Notes: a model not told the origin generated them from the sequence alone. A DNA stretch of 64,000 nt from Acidobacteriota bacterium (GCA_020199905.1 JAIVJS010000071.1:72668-136667); one strand, 5' to 3'; shown: positions 8,633 to 17,696, numbered from the stretch's first letter. Translations and numbers: made by a program.

Positions 8633-9466
8633 GTGCCGGAACGCATCGCCCTCTGGAAGACCAGGGCGCGCTCACTCGAGCGCGCGGGGAAGCAATTCCG
8701 CCAGAAGTCTCCGGAGGCGATTCACGACCTGCGTGTCGCTCTGCGCCGCGTGTCCGCCACGGCGACGGCGCTCGGCCGCGACGGGCTGGCGAAGAGATCG
8801 CGCAGAATCGTGAGCTCGCTTTCCGATCTGCGCCAGATCGAAGTGGACCGAGACCTTCTCGCGCGGGTCCGGAAGCTGGGATGGCTGCCCGACGACGTCG
8901 CCGCCGGGGTGGACGCGCGATGGGACGCGCTCCTGCGGCAGGGCGCCAGAGACGCCGCGCGTCGAGTGCCGGAGGATGAGCTCGAGAGGCTGCGCCGGAA
9001 GCTCGGCCGCCTCTCGAAAGAGAAACAGCGCGACCTGATGCCGCGGCTGGACCGGGCGCTGGAGAAGGCCGAAAAGCGTCTGACCCCCCTGCCGGAGATG
9101 CCAACGGACCGCGCGCTGCATCGTTATCGCCTCGCGGTCAAAGAGGCACGTTACGTGACGGAAGACCTCGCCCTCGCGGGCCGCGCGGGACTCGGGCCCG
9201 AGATCGAGCAAAGGAAACAGGTCCAGGACGCGCTCGGCCGATGGAACGACCTGAGGCTTTTTCGCCGGCATCTCCTCGCGACGCGCAAAGAGGCCGAGCG
9301 CCGCGGCGCGGTCACGTTCGTCCTGGAGCTCGACCGTCTGGCCGCCGCGCTCGAGCCCGCCGTCGCTTCGGCGCGCGACGACGCGCTTCGGGCCGCGTCG
9401 CTGCCGACGCCCCCGGCGAGGTCCCGTCCTCAACGGGCGCCCACGCCCGCTTCGAACGTCCGCTGA
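8633..9466 (+). CDS. CHAD domain protein (polyphosphate-binding)
   Basis: 277 residues of charged alpha-helix with the CHAD histidine motifs: EAIHDLRVALRRVSATATAL at about residue 27 and RALHRYRLAVKEARYVTEDL in the second half, each with His and several Arg/Lys that in this family line a polyphosphate-binding groove. CHAD proteins localise to polyphosphate granules, and the gene is divergent from ppx and close to ppk1, which fits a granule-associated role. GTG 8633 was chosen because a TATAAT box ends 9 nt upstream; an in-frame GTG at 8579 lies upstream of that promoter. The catalytic activity, if any, is unknown. Confidence 0.88.
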   Translation: MPERIALWKTRARSLERAGKQFRQKSPEAIHDLRVALRRVSATATALGRDGLAKRSRRIVSSLSDLRQIEVDRDLLARVRKLGWLPDDVAAGVDARWDALLRQGARDAARRVPEDELERLRRKLGRLSKEKQRDLMPRLDRALEKAEKRLTPLPEMPTDRALHRYRLAVKEARYVTEDLALAGRAGLGPEIEQRKQVQDALGRWNDLRLFRRHLLATRKEAERRGAVTFVLELDRLAAALEPAVASARDDALRAASLPTPPARSRPQRAPTPASNVR

Positions 9467-9560
9467 ACGGGGCCGCCGCCTGAGCGGGCTTACGCCTCCC
9501 TCCTCCGGGGCTCGAACGCCGGCTCGCGCACCGCGGCCGGCGCTCCTGCTCGGCGCCCTG

Positions 9561-10931
9561 GTGGCGATGACCGCCGCCGCAAAGCTCGTCCTCGCGTGGC
9601 GGTTCCCCGGTTTTCTGACCGGCGATGACCTCGAGATCGTCCAGACCGCGGCGAAGTACGCCCTGGGGGTCGAGTACCACCCGTGGGAGCTTCGGTGCCT
9701 GTTCCACCCGCTCGCGCTCGTGTGGCCCGCCTTGAAGCTCGCGGCGATGGCGGGTGCGCGCGACCCCGCGCTCGTGACGTGGGTCTGCGCCCTTCCCAAC
9801 GTGGCGGTCTCTTCGGCGGGGATCGTGATCCTGTACGCCCTCGCGCGGCGGTGGGAGTGGCCGGTTCGCCCGGCTCTCGCCGCGGCGTTCCTGTACGCAT
9901 TCGCGTGGATGCCTCTGGCCTACGGCGCGACGCCGTATCCCCGGCCGATGTCGGCGACCGCGCTGATCGCCGCTTTCTGGTTCGCGAGCGCCCGGTCGGA
10001 GTCCGCCGGACCGCAGATCGCCGCCGGATTTCTCGCCGCGGCCGCGTTTGCGATCCGGTGGAGCGAGGGAGTCGTCCTGGTCCCGCTTCTGGCGTGGAGC
10101 GCCTGGAGATTCCGGAGCCCGCGGGGTGTGATCGGAATCGGGGCCGGCTTCGTCGCCGGGACGCTCGCCTGCGTCGGCCTCGTGGACCAGCTGACGTGGG
10201 GGGCTCCGTTTGCGAGTCTCAAGTCCTTCGTGCGGATCATGTGGCTGGAAATCCCGGCGGCCCGGCTCGCCATCGAGGAGCCGTTTCCCTGGTACCTGCG
10301 AACCCCGCTTCAGTGGGGGGGACCCATCCTTCTGCTCCTCGCGGTGGCGGGTTGGACGAACCGCCGCGGCCGCGCGCCTCTCGCCATTTCCCTCGCGATC
10401 GTGCTCGGAATGTCCCTCTTCGCCCACAAGGAGTGGAGGTATCTCCAGTGCGCGATTCCCTTCCTCTGCCTGGCCGCGGCGGCGGGATGGGAGCGCCTCT
10501 ACGAAGCCGGTCATCGGCGGCTCGCGGCGGGGGCGCTCCTGCTGTGCGTCCCCTATGCGGCGGACCGTTCCCTCGCGCTCCTGCGGGACAAGACGTCCGG
10601 AGAGATCGAGGCGTCGCGGCGGATCCTCGCGATGCGCCCCGCGCCGCGCGTTCTGGCGTTCGAGCAGATGTGGGCCTACGGCGAGCGCCTCTATTTCGGC
10701 AACGCCGTCGAAATCCGGGAGATCGAGCTGCACCGGCCCCTTCAGCCGGCCGCTATCCGAAAGGCGGCGACGGGAGCGGACGTCGTGGGCGTTTACTCCC
10801 TCCACCTCGATCGGGCGAGCCTTCGGGAGCTCGCGTCTCTTGGTTTTCGCCCCATCGTCAGCTTGAAGCGGGACACGTCGTACGAGTGCATGCTGTTTGG
10901 AAGACGGGAGGAGGCAGGCGGGAGGCGGTAG
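9561..10931 (+). CDS. GT22-like (ALG9/PIG-B type) membrane mannosyltransferase-like protein
   Basis: 456 residues with many hydrophobic segments, a GT-C membrane glycosyltransferase. The acidic pair of the first loop (TGDDLEIVQTAAKY) and the diagnostic GT22 motif FAHKEWRYLQCAIPF (HKExRF in eukaryotic ALG9/ALG12/PIG-B) are visible. Such enzymes move sugars from polyprenyl-phosphate donors to acceptors outside the cytoplasmic membrane; donor and acceptor here are unknown. The first usable start is GTG 9561, but hydrophobic sequence (LLLGALVAMTAAAK) begins earlier in frame, so a CTG at 9480 is possible. Its last codons (REEAGGRR-stop) lie inside a heptad repeat. Confidence 0.72.
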   Translation: MAMTAAAKLVLAWRFPGFLTGDDLEIVQTAAKYALGVEYHPWELRCLFHPLALVWPALKLAAMAGARDPALVTWVCALPNVAVSSAGIVILYALARRWEWPVRPALAAAFLYAFAWMPLAYGATPYPRPMSATALIAAFWFASARSESAGPQIAAGFLAAAAFAIRWSEGVVLVPLLAWSAWRFRSPRGVIGIGAGFVAGTLACVGLVDQLTWGAPFASLKSFVRIMWLEIPAARLAIEEPFPWYLRTPLQWGGPILLLLAVAGWTNRRGRAPLAISLAIVLGMSLFAHKEWRYLQCAIPFLCLAAAAGWERLYEAGHRRLAAGALLLCVPYAADRSLALLRDKTSGEIEASRRILAMRPAPRVLAFEQMWAYGERLYFGNAVEIREIELHRPLQPAAIRKAATGADVVGVYSLHLDRASLRELASLGFRPIVSLKRDTSYECMLFGRREEAGGRR

Positions 10932-10978
10932 GCGGGCATGGCAGACGGGCGGAAATTCAGAATCGGGAATCGAAAGGC
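10911..10978 (+). repeat. Heptad repeat spanning the 3' end of the GT22-like gene
   Basis: Units near gcggnag run through the stop codon (gcgggag, gcggtag, gcgggca), followed after a gap by cagaatc, gggaatc, gaaaggc. The gene's stop codon is itself part of one unit, as also seen at 53599-53605. Confidence 0.6.
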
Positions 10979-11057
10979 AGTCCTGCGTTCGCTTTCTCTT
11001 CCCTTTCCCGCTCAGTGCCCCGCACCCACCCCGGAATTCCCAGATCACACTTCGTCG

Positions 11058-11441
11058 TCAAGGAACGCCTTCTTCCCCGAGTTTCGGAAATGAATCGGGG
11101 GGCGGCGCCGGTGACCTTCCTTCGGCCCACGCGACGACGGAGGGACGCAGCTGGCGGAGCGAGGACAGGAAGGCCGCGAACGCCAGGCCGTTTCCGGCGG
11201 TATCTCCGTTCTCGAGCTTCTCGATGCCCGCATCGAGCAGTCGCAGCGACCCTCTCGGATGCTCAGCCCGTCCCGCCTTCAGAAGAGCCGCGGCGATCTG
11301 GATCAGACCCTGGAGGACGCGGCGCCTCGCGCCTGTCTCGACGAGCCACGCCTCCTCCCACACCTCGTGCGCCTCGAAGAACAGACCGTCGTTGAAGAGA
11401 GCGCGCCCCCGGGACAGCGAGACTCGGCTGGCGGGAACCAA
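11058..11441 (-). CDS. DUF309 family protein
   Basis: 127 residues with the DUF309 helical signature RGRALFNDGLFFEAHEVWEE and VLQGLIQIAAALLKAG. Function is unknown; the fold is a small helical bundle with conserved E-x-H-E-x-W-E residues. The only standard start is TTG 11441, directly after the U-rich tail of the terminator of the upstream TonB receptor gene, so expression probably depends on read-through or on a start codon slightly further in. Convergent with the GT22-like gene. Confidence 0.82.
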   Translation of the reverse strand: MVPASRVSLSRGRALFNDGLFFEAHEVWEEAWLVETGARRRVLQGLIQIAAALLKAGRAEHPRGSLRLLDAGIEKLENGDTAGNGLAFAAFLSSLRQLRPSVVAWAEGRSPAPPPDSFPKLGEEGVP

Positions 11442-11471
11442 GAGAAAAGGGGGCGCCGCAAGGGCGCCCCC
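11441..11471 (-). terminator. Rho-independent terminator of the first TonB receptor gene
   Basis: Minus-strand hairpin of nine pairs (GGGGGCGCC / GGCGCCCCC, loop of 5 nt, 11449-11471) followed by TTTTCTCT. It lies 14 nt after the receptor's stop codon. Confidence 0.8.
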
Positions 11472-11485
11472 GAAGATCGAGGACC

Positions 11486-14449
11486 CTAGAAGCTGACCTT
11501 GGCGGCGATTTGCAGGATGCGAGGTCCGAGGGTCGCTGTCGGCGCTCCGAACCGTGTTCGCGAGGCGGGGTTGTTGACGGGAACGAGCTGCCCTCCGGTC
11601 AGATTGTAGTAGGTGTTCCGCGTGAACGTAACGTTTTTGTTATTGAAAACGTTGAACGCCTCCGCGATCAGCTCGACGTCGACCGGACCGATCCCGACGT
11701 GTTTCGAAATGCGAGGATCCACGGAAAAAACGGATGGCAGGCGGAACGTGTTGCGTTCGAAACCCGGTGCCCGGTCGTTAGCGAAGTTCTGGTCGTTGTT
11801 CAGATCGGTGTTGATCGTCGCCGAATAAGGCTGCCCTGTCTGGTAGGTGACGATGCCGGCGAAGGACCACCCGGACGTGAGGAAGCGCATGAATGCGTTC
11901 GGGTTGTCGCGCCCCGAGTCGAGCGCCCAGAGGCCGCTGACCACGAGCCTGTGCCTCACGTCGTTGTCGCCCGGCGCCCAGTCCCCGTTCAGGTTGAGGG
12001 GGTCCTGCGCAAACTTGTTGTCGTCGACCCCCGGGACGACCGCGGTCGCGTCCGGCTTGTTGTCCAGCACTTTGCTGTACGTGTAAGCGACGCGGGCGGT
12101 CCAGCTGCGCGAGTAACGCTTGACGAGCTCGAGCGTCGCTCCGTTGTACCGCGAGCTCGCAGAGCTCTGAAACTCGATGATCCGGGCGAAGTTCGTGAAC
12201 GGGCGTGGCCCGTTGTACCGGACATATGTCGCGCTTCCATCCCCCGCAATGGGAGTCGTTACGATCTCGGGCCCAGACTCATTGAGGTCCGTCGACCGGG
12301 TGAGGTAAGAGCCGCGCACATAAAGGTATCCGAGGGCCAGGGAAATGTCCGGAGTGAGAGCGTGCTCCACACCCGCGCTCGCCTGTGTGATCTTAGGGTT
12401 CTGGTAATTGGGATCCATCACAAAGATGGTGGGCTTTGGAAGGGTGATTCCGGTTGGCAGTGCCGCAAAAATATTGGGATACGTCGGCGCCTGAGCCGCG
12501 CTGAATGTGATCGTCTGGACGTTTATTCCGTTGTTGGACGTCGCGGTTCCGTAAATGATCGACGGGGTGCGCGCATAGAAGATGCCGTATCCGGCCCGCA
12601 CCACGGTGCGATCATCACCGCGGGGGGTCCACGCGAGCCCGATACGGGGGGCGATGTTGTTCTTGTCGGTCGGAATCCGGTCCGTTCGCAGTCCTGCCGC
12701 GAGCAGCTGAGCGTCGGGGTTCTGCACGGAGGGCTGATGAACGTCCTGAAGGTCGTACCGAACGCCCAGATTCAGCGTCAGGTTCGTCAAGAGCCGCCAT
12801 TCGTCTGAGACGAACGCGGCGTACTCGCGCAGGTTGGGATTCGTGAAAGCGCCGCTCGTCCCCGGGCCGGCGAACGCCTGGATGTAGCGGGTCGGGGTTC
12901 CGCGGTTGAAGTTCGCGAAGCTGTTGAAAGTGTAAGACCCGAAGAAATTACCAGGGAAGAAATTCAAGATGTCGTCCTTGTTGTAGTCAAAGCCGACCTT
13001 GAGCGTATTGCTCCCTGAAAGCAGGGTCACCGTGTCGGCAGCCTGGTAGCGCTTGATCGTGGTTTCGCGCGGCGAGAAACTGTTGCGCCCGATGATGAGC
13101 ACGGTTTGCCCGCCCGACTGGACCACGCCTTCCGGGTTCGCGCTGTTCGCGAGCCCCGGCTCGCTGTCTTTGGCGTACTGGCCCCTGAGTTCGTTGAAAA
13201 ATCCAGCCGAGAGAGACGTCGCGAGCGAGCCCGAGATCGTGTCCGTCTTGACTAATGAGTTGCCTGTGTGCTCGATCGAGTTCGTCAGGCCGCCGTTTTC
13301 GAAATTTCCCCCGGTGAAGTCCTGACGGTTGTAGCGCAGCGTCACGTGATTCGTGCCGTTCGCCTCGTAGTCCGCTTTCACCAGATACACATCCTGGTCC
13401 TGGATGCGCTCCCAGCTCTGGGCGAGCGGTAACAGCCGGTTGTAGCCCGCCAGTGTGTCCGCGTCGTTCGGAAGAGTCGAGATCGGGGGAAGCGGGTTGA
13501 CGGTATTCGGGAGCGTGTTGCGCTGACCATCGTAGTTCGCGAAAAAGAAGAGCTTGTCGCGGAGGACGGGACCGCCGACACTCGCCCCGAACTGATCGAA
13601 ATGGTACGGGGCCTTCACACGGCCGTTGAACTCGTCGATGTAATTGATTGCGTTGATCTTCTTGTCCCGGTAGAAATAGAAGCCCGTCCCATGGAAATCG
13701 TTCGTGCCGGACTTCGTAACCACGTTGATGACGGCGCCGCCGGCGCGGCCGTACTCGGCGGAGTAGGCGTTCCGGTTGACCTGAAACTCCTTCACCGCGT
13801 CCTGGCTGAACTGGTATGGCGCGCGGCCGGACCCGGTGCGCCCGAGAGCCTGGCCGAAGAAGGTGTTGTTGTTGTCTGCCCCGTCGACGATAAGACTGTT
13901 GAGCGTACCGCGCTGTCCGGCGAAGCTGATGTCGCCCTGGCGGACGTCCCGGACGACGCCCGGCGTCGTGAGGACGAAGTCGATGAAGTTGCGCCCGTTC
14001 GCTGGAAGATTTTCGATCAGTTTCTGTCCGACGACCGACTCCTGCTGCGACTGCGTGGCCTCGATCAACGGAGCCTCGCTCGAGACTGTGACGGCGGCCT
14101 GAACGCCGGCGATCTCCATTTTGAGCGTGACCTTTTCCTGGCCGCCGATCGAGACGGTCACGTTTGAGACACGCGCGGTCGCAAACCCGGAGAGCTCGGA
14201 GCTCACCGTGTAGCGCCCCACAGGAAGCAGCGGGAACGTGAAGTTTCCCGTTGTGCCCGAGGGCGCGGACTTCGCGGCACCGGTGTCCACGTTGTTCACG
14301 CTCACGGTTGCGCCCGGAAGGCCCGCGCCCGTCCCGTCGACCACGTTCCCGGTGATAGACCCCGTGGGACTCTGCGCGAGAGCTGTAATCGCCGCCGCCG
14401 CGAGCCCGAAAGCGCAGAGAAATCGAATCAGGACCGTGCCTCTCTTCAT
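11486..14449 (-). CDS. TonB-dependent receptor with carboxypeptidase-regulatory-like N-terminal domain
   Basis: 987 residues of outer-membrane protein. A signal peptide (MKRGTVLIRFLCAFGLAAA, cleavage after ITALAQ) is followed by a CarboxypepD_reg-like Ig fold (TGSITGNVVDGTGAGLPGAT), a plug region (NLPANGRNFIDFVLTTPGV, EFQVNRNAYSAEYGRAGGAV, INVVTKSGTNDFHGTGFYFY) and a long beta-barrel ending in LQIAAKVSF with a terminal aromatic residue, as required for BAM insertion. This Oar-like architecture is abundant in Acidobacteriota. AGGAG lies 7 nt before ATG 14449. The substrate is unknown; such receptors usually import polymer fragments or act in surface adhesion. No TonB/ExbBD genes are nearby. 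Confidence 0.92.
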   Translation of the reverse strand: MKRGTVLIRFLCAFGLAAAAITALAQSPTGSITGNVVDGTGAGLPGATVSVNNVDTGAAKSAPSGTTGNFTFPLLPVGRYTVSSELSGFATARVSNVTVSIGGQEKVTLKMEIAGVQAAVTVSSEAPLIEATQSQQESVVGQKLIENLPANGRNFIDFVLTTPGVVRDVRQGDISFAGQRGTLNSLIVDGADNNNTFFGQALGRTGSGRAPYQFSQDAVKEFQVNRNAYSAEYGRAGGAVINVVTKSGTNDFHGTGFYFYRDKKINAINYIDEFNGRVKAPYHFDQFGASVGGPVLRDKLFFFANYDGQRNTLPNTVNPLPPISTLPNDADTLAGYNRLLPLAQSWERIQDQDVYLVKADYEANGTNHVTLRYNRQDFTGGNFENGGLTNSIEHTGNSLVKTDTISGSLATSLSAGFFNELRGQYAKDSEPGLANSANPEGVVQSGGQTVLIIGRNSFSPRETTIKRYQAADTVTLLSGSNTLKVGFDYNKDDILNFFPGNFFGSYTFNSFANFNRGTPTRYIQAFAGPGTSGAFTNPNLREYAAFVSDEWRLLTNLTLNLGVRYDLQDVHQPSVQNPDAQLLAAGLRTDRIPTDKNNIAPRIGLAWTPRGDDRTVVRAGYGIFYARTPSIIYGTATSNNGINVQTITFSAAQAPTYPNIFAALPTGITLPKPTIFVMDPNYQNPKITQASAGVEHALTPDISLALGYLYVRGSYLTRSTDLNESGPEIVTTPIAGDGSATYVRYNGPRPFTNFARIIEFQSSASSRYNGATLELVKRYSRSWTARVAYTYSKVLDNKPDATAVVPGVDDNKFAQDPLNLNGDWAPGDNDVRHRLVVSGLWALDSGRDNPNAFMRFLTSGWSFAGIVTYQTGQPYSATINTDLNNDQNFANDRAPGFERNTFRLPSVFSVDPRISKHVGIGPVDVELIAEAFNVFNNKNVTFTRNTYYNLTGGQLVPVNNPASRTRFGAPTATLGPRILQIAAKVSF

Positions 14450-14485
14450 GGAAAGCTCCTGTTTTTCGTTGGTTCGAACGTCATT

Positions 14486-16135
14486 TCAATTCGCTTCGCC
14501 GAATCGCCCTTCGGGGAGGCTCGGCGCAAGAAACCAGTTCTCGTCGGGTCGGGGATCGAGCGTCTTTCTCCGGCGCGCGTCTTCCAGAAGGATATTCCGT
14601 AACGACCCGAACTCGGAAATCCGGGGGCACGCCCGCCACACTTCGAATCCCCCGCCGCCGGACGCCCGGTAGGAATTGATGGCTACGGTGAACGTCTCCT
14701 CATCCGCAACCTCGCGCCCGTTCCGGCGGAGGAACAGAAGCCGCTTGCCTTCCGGCCGGGTCGGATCGAGCGCGTACTCGGCGCCGCTCATCGTGTCGCA
14801 GTTGTAGCCCCAGATCCGCGCGTTTCTCTTCCAGACCGGCTGCCCGTTCTGCATCTCGACCCCGGAGACGCACCGCCCGGCCGCCTCCAGCGCTTCCCGG
14901 ACCTGGCGTCCGGTCGCGCGCACTGTCACGAGGGCGTTCTCGTAGGGGTAGAACGACCACACCTGACGGACGGTCAGCGGCCCCGGCGCCCACGCGGGCA
15001 GTGAGCCGGGAAGGAGAGACGCGAAAGAAAGATCCGCCTTCCCGTTCTGCCGCTGCACCTCGTGAAGCCAGTCGAGAAGCCCGTTGTCCGCCGTCCGCGC
15101 GTCGCGCACGTTCGCCGGCGAGGCGAGGGTCGCAACCGCTTCCCCGAGCTGCCGCATCGCGGCTCCGTGCTCCACGTCGACTTTTGCCGAGAGGTCGGGA
15201 TCGGCGGCCACGTCCTTCATCGCCATGTTGCGCCCCGTAATCGACACGATCGCCCACCGCGAGCCCTTTTTCGCGACCGAGACGTCGAACCGCGTCAGCG
15301 TGTTGCCGAAGCGGCCCGGCTGGGAGATCCAGGTCGAACCGAGCCGCCGCGGTGCGATGATCGTGTGCGTGTGGCCGGTCAGCAGGAGGTCGATCCCGGG
15401 CACTGACGTGGCGATCTCGTACGCCTGGTTCTCGTCGCTCGTCTTGAGATCCTCCCCCGTCTCCGGCTCCTTCTCGAATCCCTGGTGGGTCAGCACGATC
15501 ACCACGTCGCATTTCTCCCGGCCCCGCAGGATCGGGACGAAGCGCCGGGCGGCGTCGACGGTGTCGAGGAAACGCAGGCCGGCGATGTTTCCCGGCGGCT
15601 CCCAGCCCGGCACGTTCTTCGTGGTGAGGGCGAGGATCCCGACCCGCACTCCCGCCAGCGTGCGGATCACGTACGGCTCGAACGCCGCCTTGCCGTCCTC
15701 GCGGACGATGTTGGCCGAGAGAAAGGGAAACCGGGCCTGGCGGCGGGACTCTTCGAGCCGCGCGACTCCGAAATCAAACTCGTGGTTTCCGACCGCCATC
15801 GCGTCGTACCCGAGCGAGTTCATCGCGCGCACGGTCGGATCTCCGGCCGAAGGCGCCGCCTGGAACGCCACGGCCTGCATGGGGGTTCCCTGGATGGTGT
15901 CTCCCGAATCGAGCAGAAGGGTGGGCCTTCCCTCCCCCCGCGCGGCTTTCACGGCCGTCGCGATCCGGGCCAGACCCTCTCCAAAATCCCGGTCGACGAG
16001 CTCGTCTTTCGCGACCACGTGCCCGTGAAGGTCCGATGTATGGAGAATCGTCAGAGTCGCGCCCGACGACGGCCCGGCGAGCAGGGCTCCGGCCAGCAGG
16101 AGAAGAGCGCGAACCGGCGCCGTGCGAGTGCGGAT
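14486..16135 (-). CDS. 5'-nucleotidase / UshA-type metallophosphatase, secreted; ATC start codon proposed
   Basis: Periplasmic binuclear-metal phosphoesterase of the 5'-nucleotidase family. Motifs: HTSDLHGH, DSGDTIQG, GNHEFDFG, LTGHTHTII, then the C-terminal nucleotide-binding domain (DNGLLDWLHEV, YPYENALVTVRATGRQVREAL, VAINSYRASGGGGFEV). The first standard start (GTG 16018) would begin after HTSDLHGH and lose the metal site. Upstream in frame is an intact signal peptide (VRALLLLAGALLAG) preceded only by ATC at 16135-16133, with AGGGG 5 nt before it, so either ATC is used or an ATG has changed. About 549 residues. Lies 36 bp before the TonB receptor gene on the same strand. Confidence 0.85.
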   Translation of the reverse strand: MRTRTAPVRALLLLAGALLAGPSSGATLTILHTSDLHGHVVAKDELVDRDFGEGLARIATAVKAARGEGRPTLLLDSGDTIQGTPMQAVAFQAAPSAGDPTVRAMNSLGYDAMAVGNHEFDFGVARLEESRRQARFPFLSANIVREDGKAAFEPYVIRTLAGVRVGILALTTKNVPGWEPPGNIAGLRFLDTVDAARRFVPILRGREKCDVVIVLTHQGFEKEPETGEDLKTSDENQAYEIATSVPGIDLLLTGHTHTIIAPRRLGSTWISQPGRFGNTLTRFDVSVAKKGSRWAIVSITGRNMAMKDVAADPDLSAKVDVEHGAAMRQLGEAVATLASPANVRDARTADNGLLDWLHEVQRQNGKADLSFASLLPGSLPAWAPGPLTVRQVWSFYPYENALVTVRATGRQVREALEAAGRCVSGVEMQNGQPVWKRNARIWGYNCDTMSGAEYALDPTRPEGKRLLFLRRNGREVADEETFTVAINSYRASGGGGFEVWRACPRISEFGSLRNILLEDARRRKTLDPRPDENWFLAPSLPEGRFGEAN

Positions 16136-16217
16136 GGTGTCCCCTTTGGAAGCGCGCGAAGTACATCATCCGGAGAGGGCGCGGTCAATGCCACGAGATG
16201 TGTGCAGCTCCAACGGA

Positions 16218-16223
16218 TAAAAT
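16218..16223 (+). promoter_or_regulatory. -10 box (TAAAAT) exactly 6 nt before the nth start codon
   Basis: The sequence ggaTAAAATccgttcGTG puts transcription start on the G of GTG 16230, the geometry of a leaderless mRNA. Confidence 0.7.
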
Positions 16224-16229
16224 CCGTTC

Positions 16230-17054
16230 GTGCCCAGACCCGGCAAGGAACCCCTCGGATCCGCGCGCGCCGCCCCGTCTCGATCAAAGGCGTCTCGATC
16301 GAACTCCCCGGCGCGCGGTCGAAAAACGCTCCCGCGGGAAACGCCGGAAGGGAAGCGGCGCCGTGCTCGCCTGGTCTTCGCGAGGCTCGCCAGGACGTAC
16401 CCCGACGCCCGGTGCGCGCTGAATTTCTCTTCCCCTCTGGAACTGCTCGTCGCCACCGTCCTTTCCGCCCAATGCACCGACGTCCGCGTCAACCAGGTCA
16501 CTCCGGGTCTCTTCGCCCGGTACAGGACGGCCGCCGACTACGCGCGGGCGACGCCCGGGGAGCTCGAACGCGAGATCCGGGCGACCGGCTTTTTCAATTC
16601 CAAGGCGAAGAGCCTGCGGCGCGCGGGGGCGGCCATCGCGGCGGAGCACGGCGGGCGCGTGCCCGACAGCATGGACGAGCTCGTCCGCCTTCCCGGGGTC
16701 GGCCGCAAGACCGCCAACGTGATCCTCGGAAACGCCTTCGCGAAGGATGAAGGGTTCGTGGTCGACACCCACGTCGGCCGGCTCGCGCGGAGGCTCGGGT
16801 TCACCCGGGAAGAAGACCCGGTCCGGGTCGAAGACGACCTGAACGCGCTCGTCCCGAAGGGCCGCCGGACGCTCGCCGCGCACCAGCTGATTTTCCACGG
16901 GCGGCAGATCTGCGTGGCGCGGCGTCCCCGATGCGAGATCTGTCCGGTCAACCCGCTTTGCCCCAAAGTCGGCGTCCCTTTGCTGCCGCCGGCCGGGCCT
17001 GCCCGACGAGCCGGCCCGCCGGCCGCGCCTTCCGGGCGGCGGCGCCGGGCGTGA
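16230..17054 (+). CDS. nth: Endonuclease III (DNA glycosylase/AP lyase)
   Basis: Excises oxidised pyrimidines and cleaves abasic sites in base-excision repair. 274 residues, longer than the usual 210 because of a basic N-terminal extension of about 45 and a proline/alanine-rich tail. Core features: LVATVLSAQCTDVRVNQVTP, helix-hairpin-helix LPGVGRKTANVILGNAF with catalytic Lys, catalytic Asp in VVDTHVGRLARRLGF, and the [4Fe-4S] ligands C-x6-C-x2-C-x5-C (CVARRPRCEICPVNPLC). GTG 16230 is supported by the TAAAAT box 6 nt upstream. The stop overlaps the next gene's start (GTGA). Confidence 0.95.
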   Translation: MPRPGKEPLGSARAAPSRSKASRSNSPARGRKTLPRETPEGKRRRARLVFARLARTYPDARCALNFSSPLELLVATVLSAQCTDVRVNQVTPGLFARYRTAADYARATPGELEREIRATGFFNSKAKSLRRAGAAIAAEHGGRVPDSMDELVRLPGVGRKTANVILGNAFAKDEGFVVDTHVGRLARRLGFTREEDPVRVEDDLNALVPKGRRTLAAHQLIFHGRQICVARRPRCEICPVNPLCPKVGVPLLPPAGPARRAGPPAAPSGRRRRA

Positions 17055-17557
17055 CCGGCCGGAACTCCCCGCGGCCCGAGGCGCCGGAGGCGTATCTCTC
17101 GGGCGCGATCGAGCATGCGGCGGATTTCGGAAAGGGGTGGCGGGCCCGGATGCGGGAGTTCGTCGAGGGCACCCTCGGGCACAGGGTTTACGACCCCGCC
17201 GCCGACGAAGCCAAGAACCTGAGCGTCGAGGAGCAGTCGAGCTTTCGCCGCTGGAAAAGCGAGGACCCGGCCAGGTTCCGCGAAACGGTCCGGAAGATCA
17301 TCGCCTGGGATCTCGACCGCATCGAGCGTGAGAGCGGGTACCTGATCGCCGTCTGGGACCGGCAGTCGGCGCGGGGCGGCGGCACGGCGGCGGAGATTAC
17401 ACTCGCCCACCGGCTCGGAAAACCCGTGTATCTCGTCCTCGGAATGCCGGTCGAGGAAGCGTCCGGCTGGGTGCTCGCGGCCGCGGACGAGGTCTTCCCG
17501 AGCTTCGAGGAGCTCCAGGCCGCGCTTTTGAGCCGGTTCGGCGGAGAACGGAGCTAG
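17051..17557 (+). CDS. Nucleoside 2-deoxyribosyltransferase-like protein
   Basis: 168 residues resembling the nucleoside 2-deoxyribosyltransferase-like fold: [20 protein letters not shown] at the start, a central [20 protein letters not shown] and [20 protein letters not shown], where acidic and small residues form the nucleotide pocket. The precise family is uncertain and it may bind rather than cleave nucleotides. GTG 17051 overlaps the nth stop (GTGA), so the two are translationally coupled; tdk follows. The trio suggests repair or salvage of nucleosides. An earlier in-frame ATG at 16931 would sit inside nth and was rejected. Confidence 0.6.
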   Translation: MTGRNSPRPEAPEAYLSGAIEHAADFGKGWRARMREFVEGTLGHRVYDPAADEAKNLSVEEQSSFRRWKSEDPARFRETVRKIIAWDLDRIERESGYLIAVWDRQSARGGGTAAEITLAHRLGKPVYLVLGMPVEEASGWVLAAADEVFPSFEELQAALLSRFGGERS

Positions 17558-17696
17558 CCGGGGCCGGGAGCCGAACGACCAACGGGAGCGAGACGGCCGC
17601 GGTACTCCGCGGTCAACTAGATCGAAAATTGAGAATCGAAGGCCTTTGGCTTTCGCCCTTCCCCCGGCGCCCAGCGCCGGACACCCGGCGCCTCGT

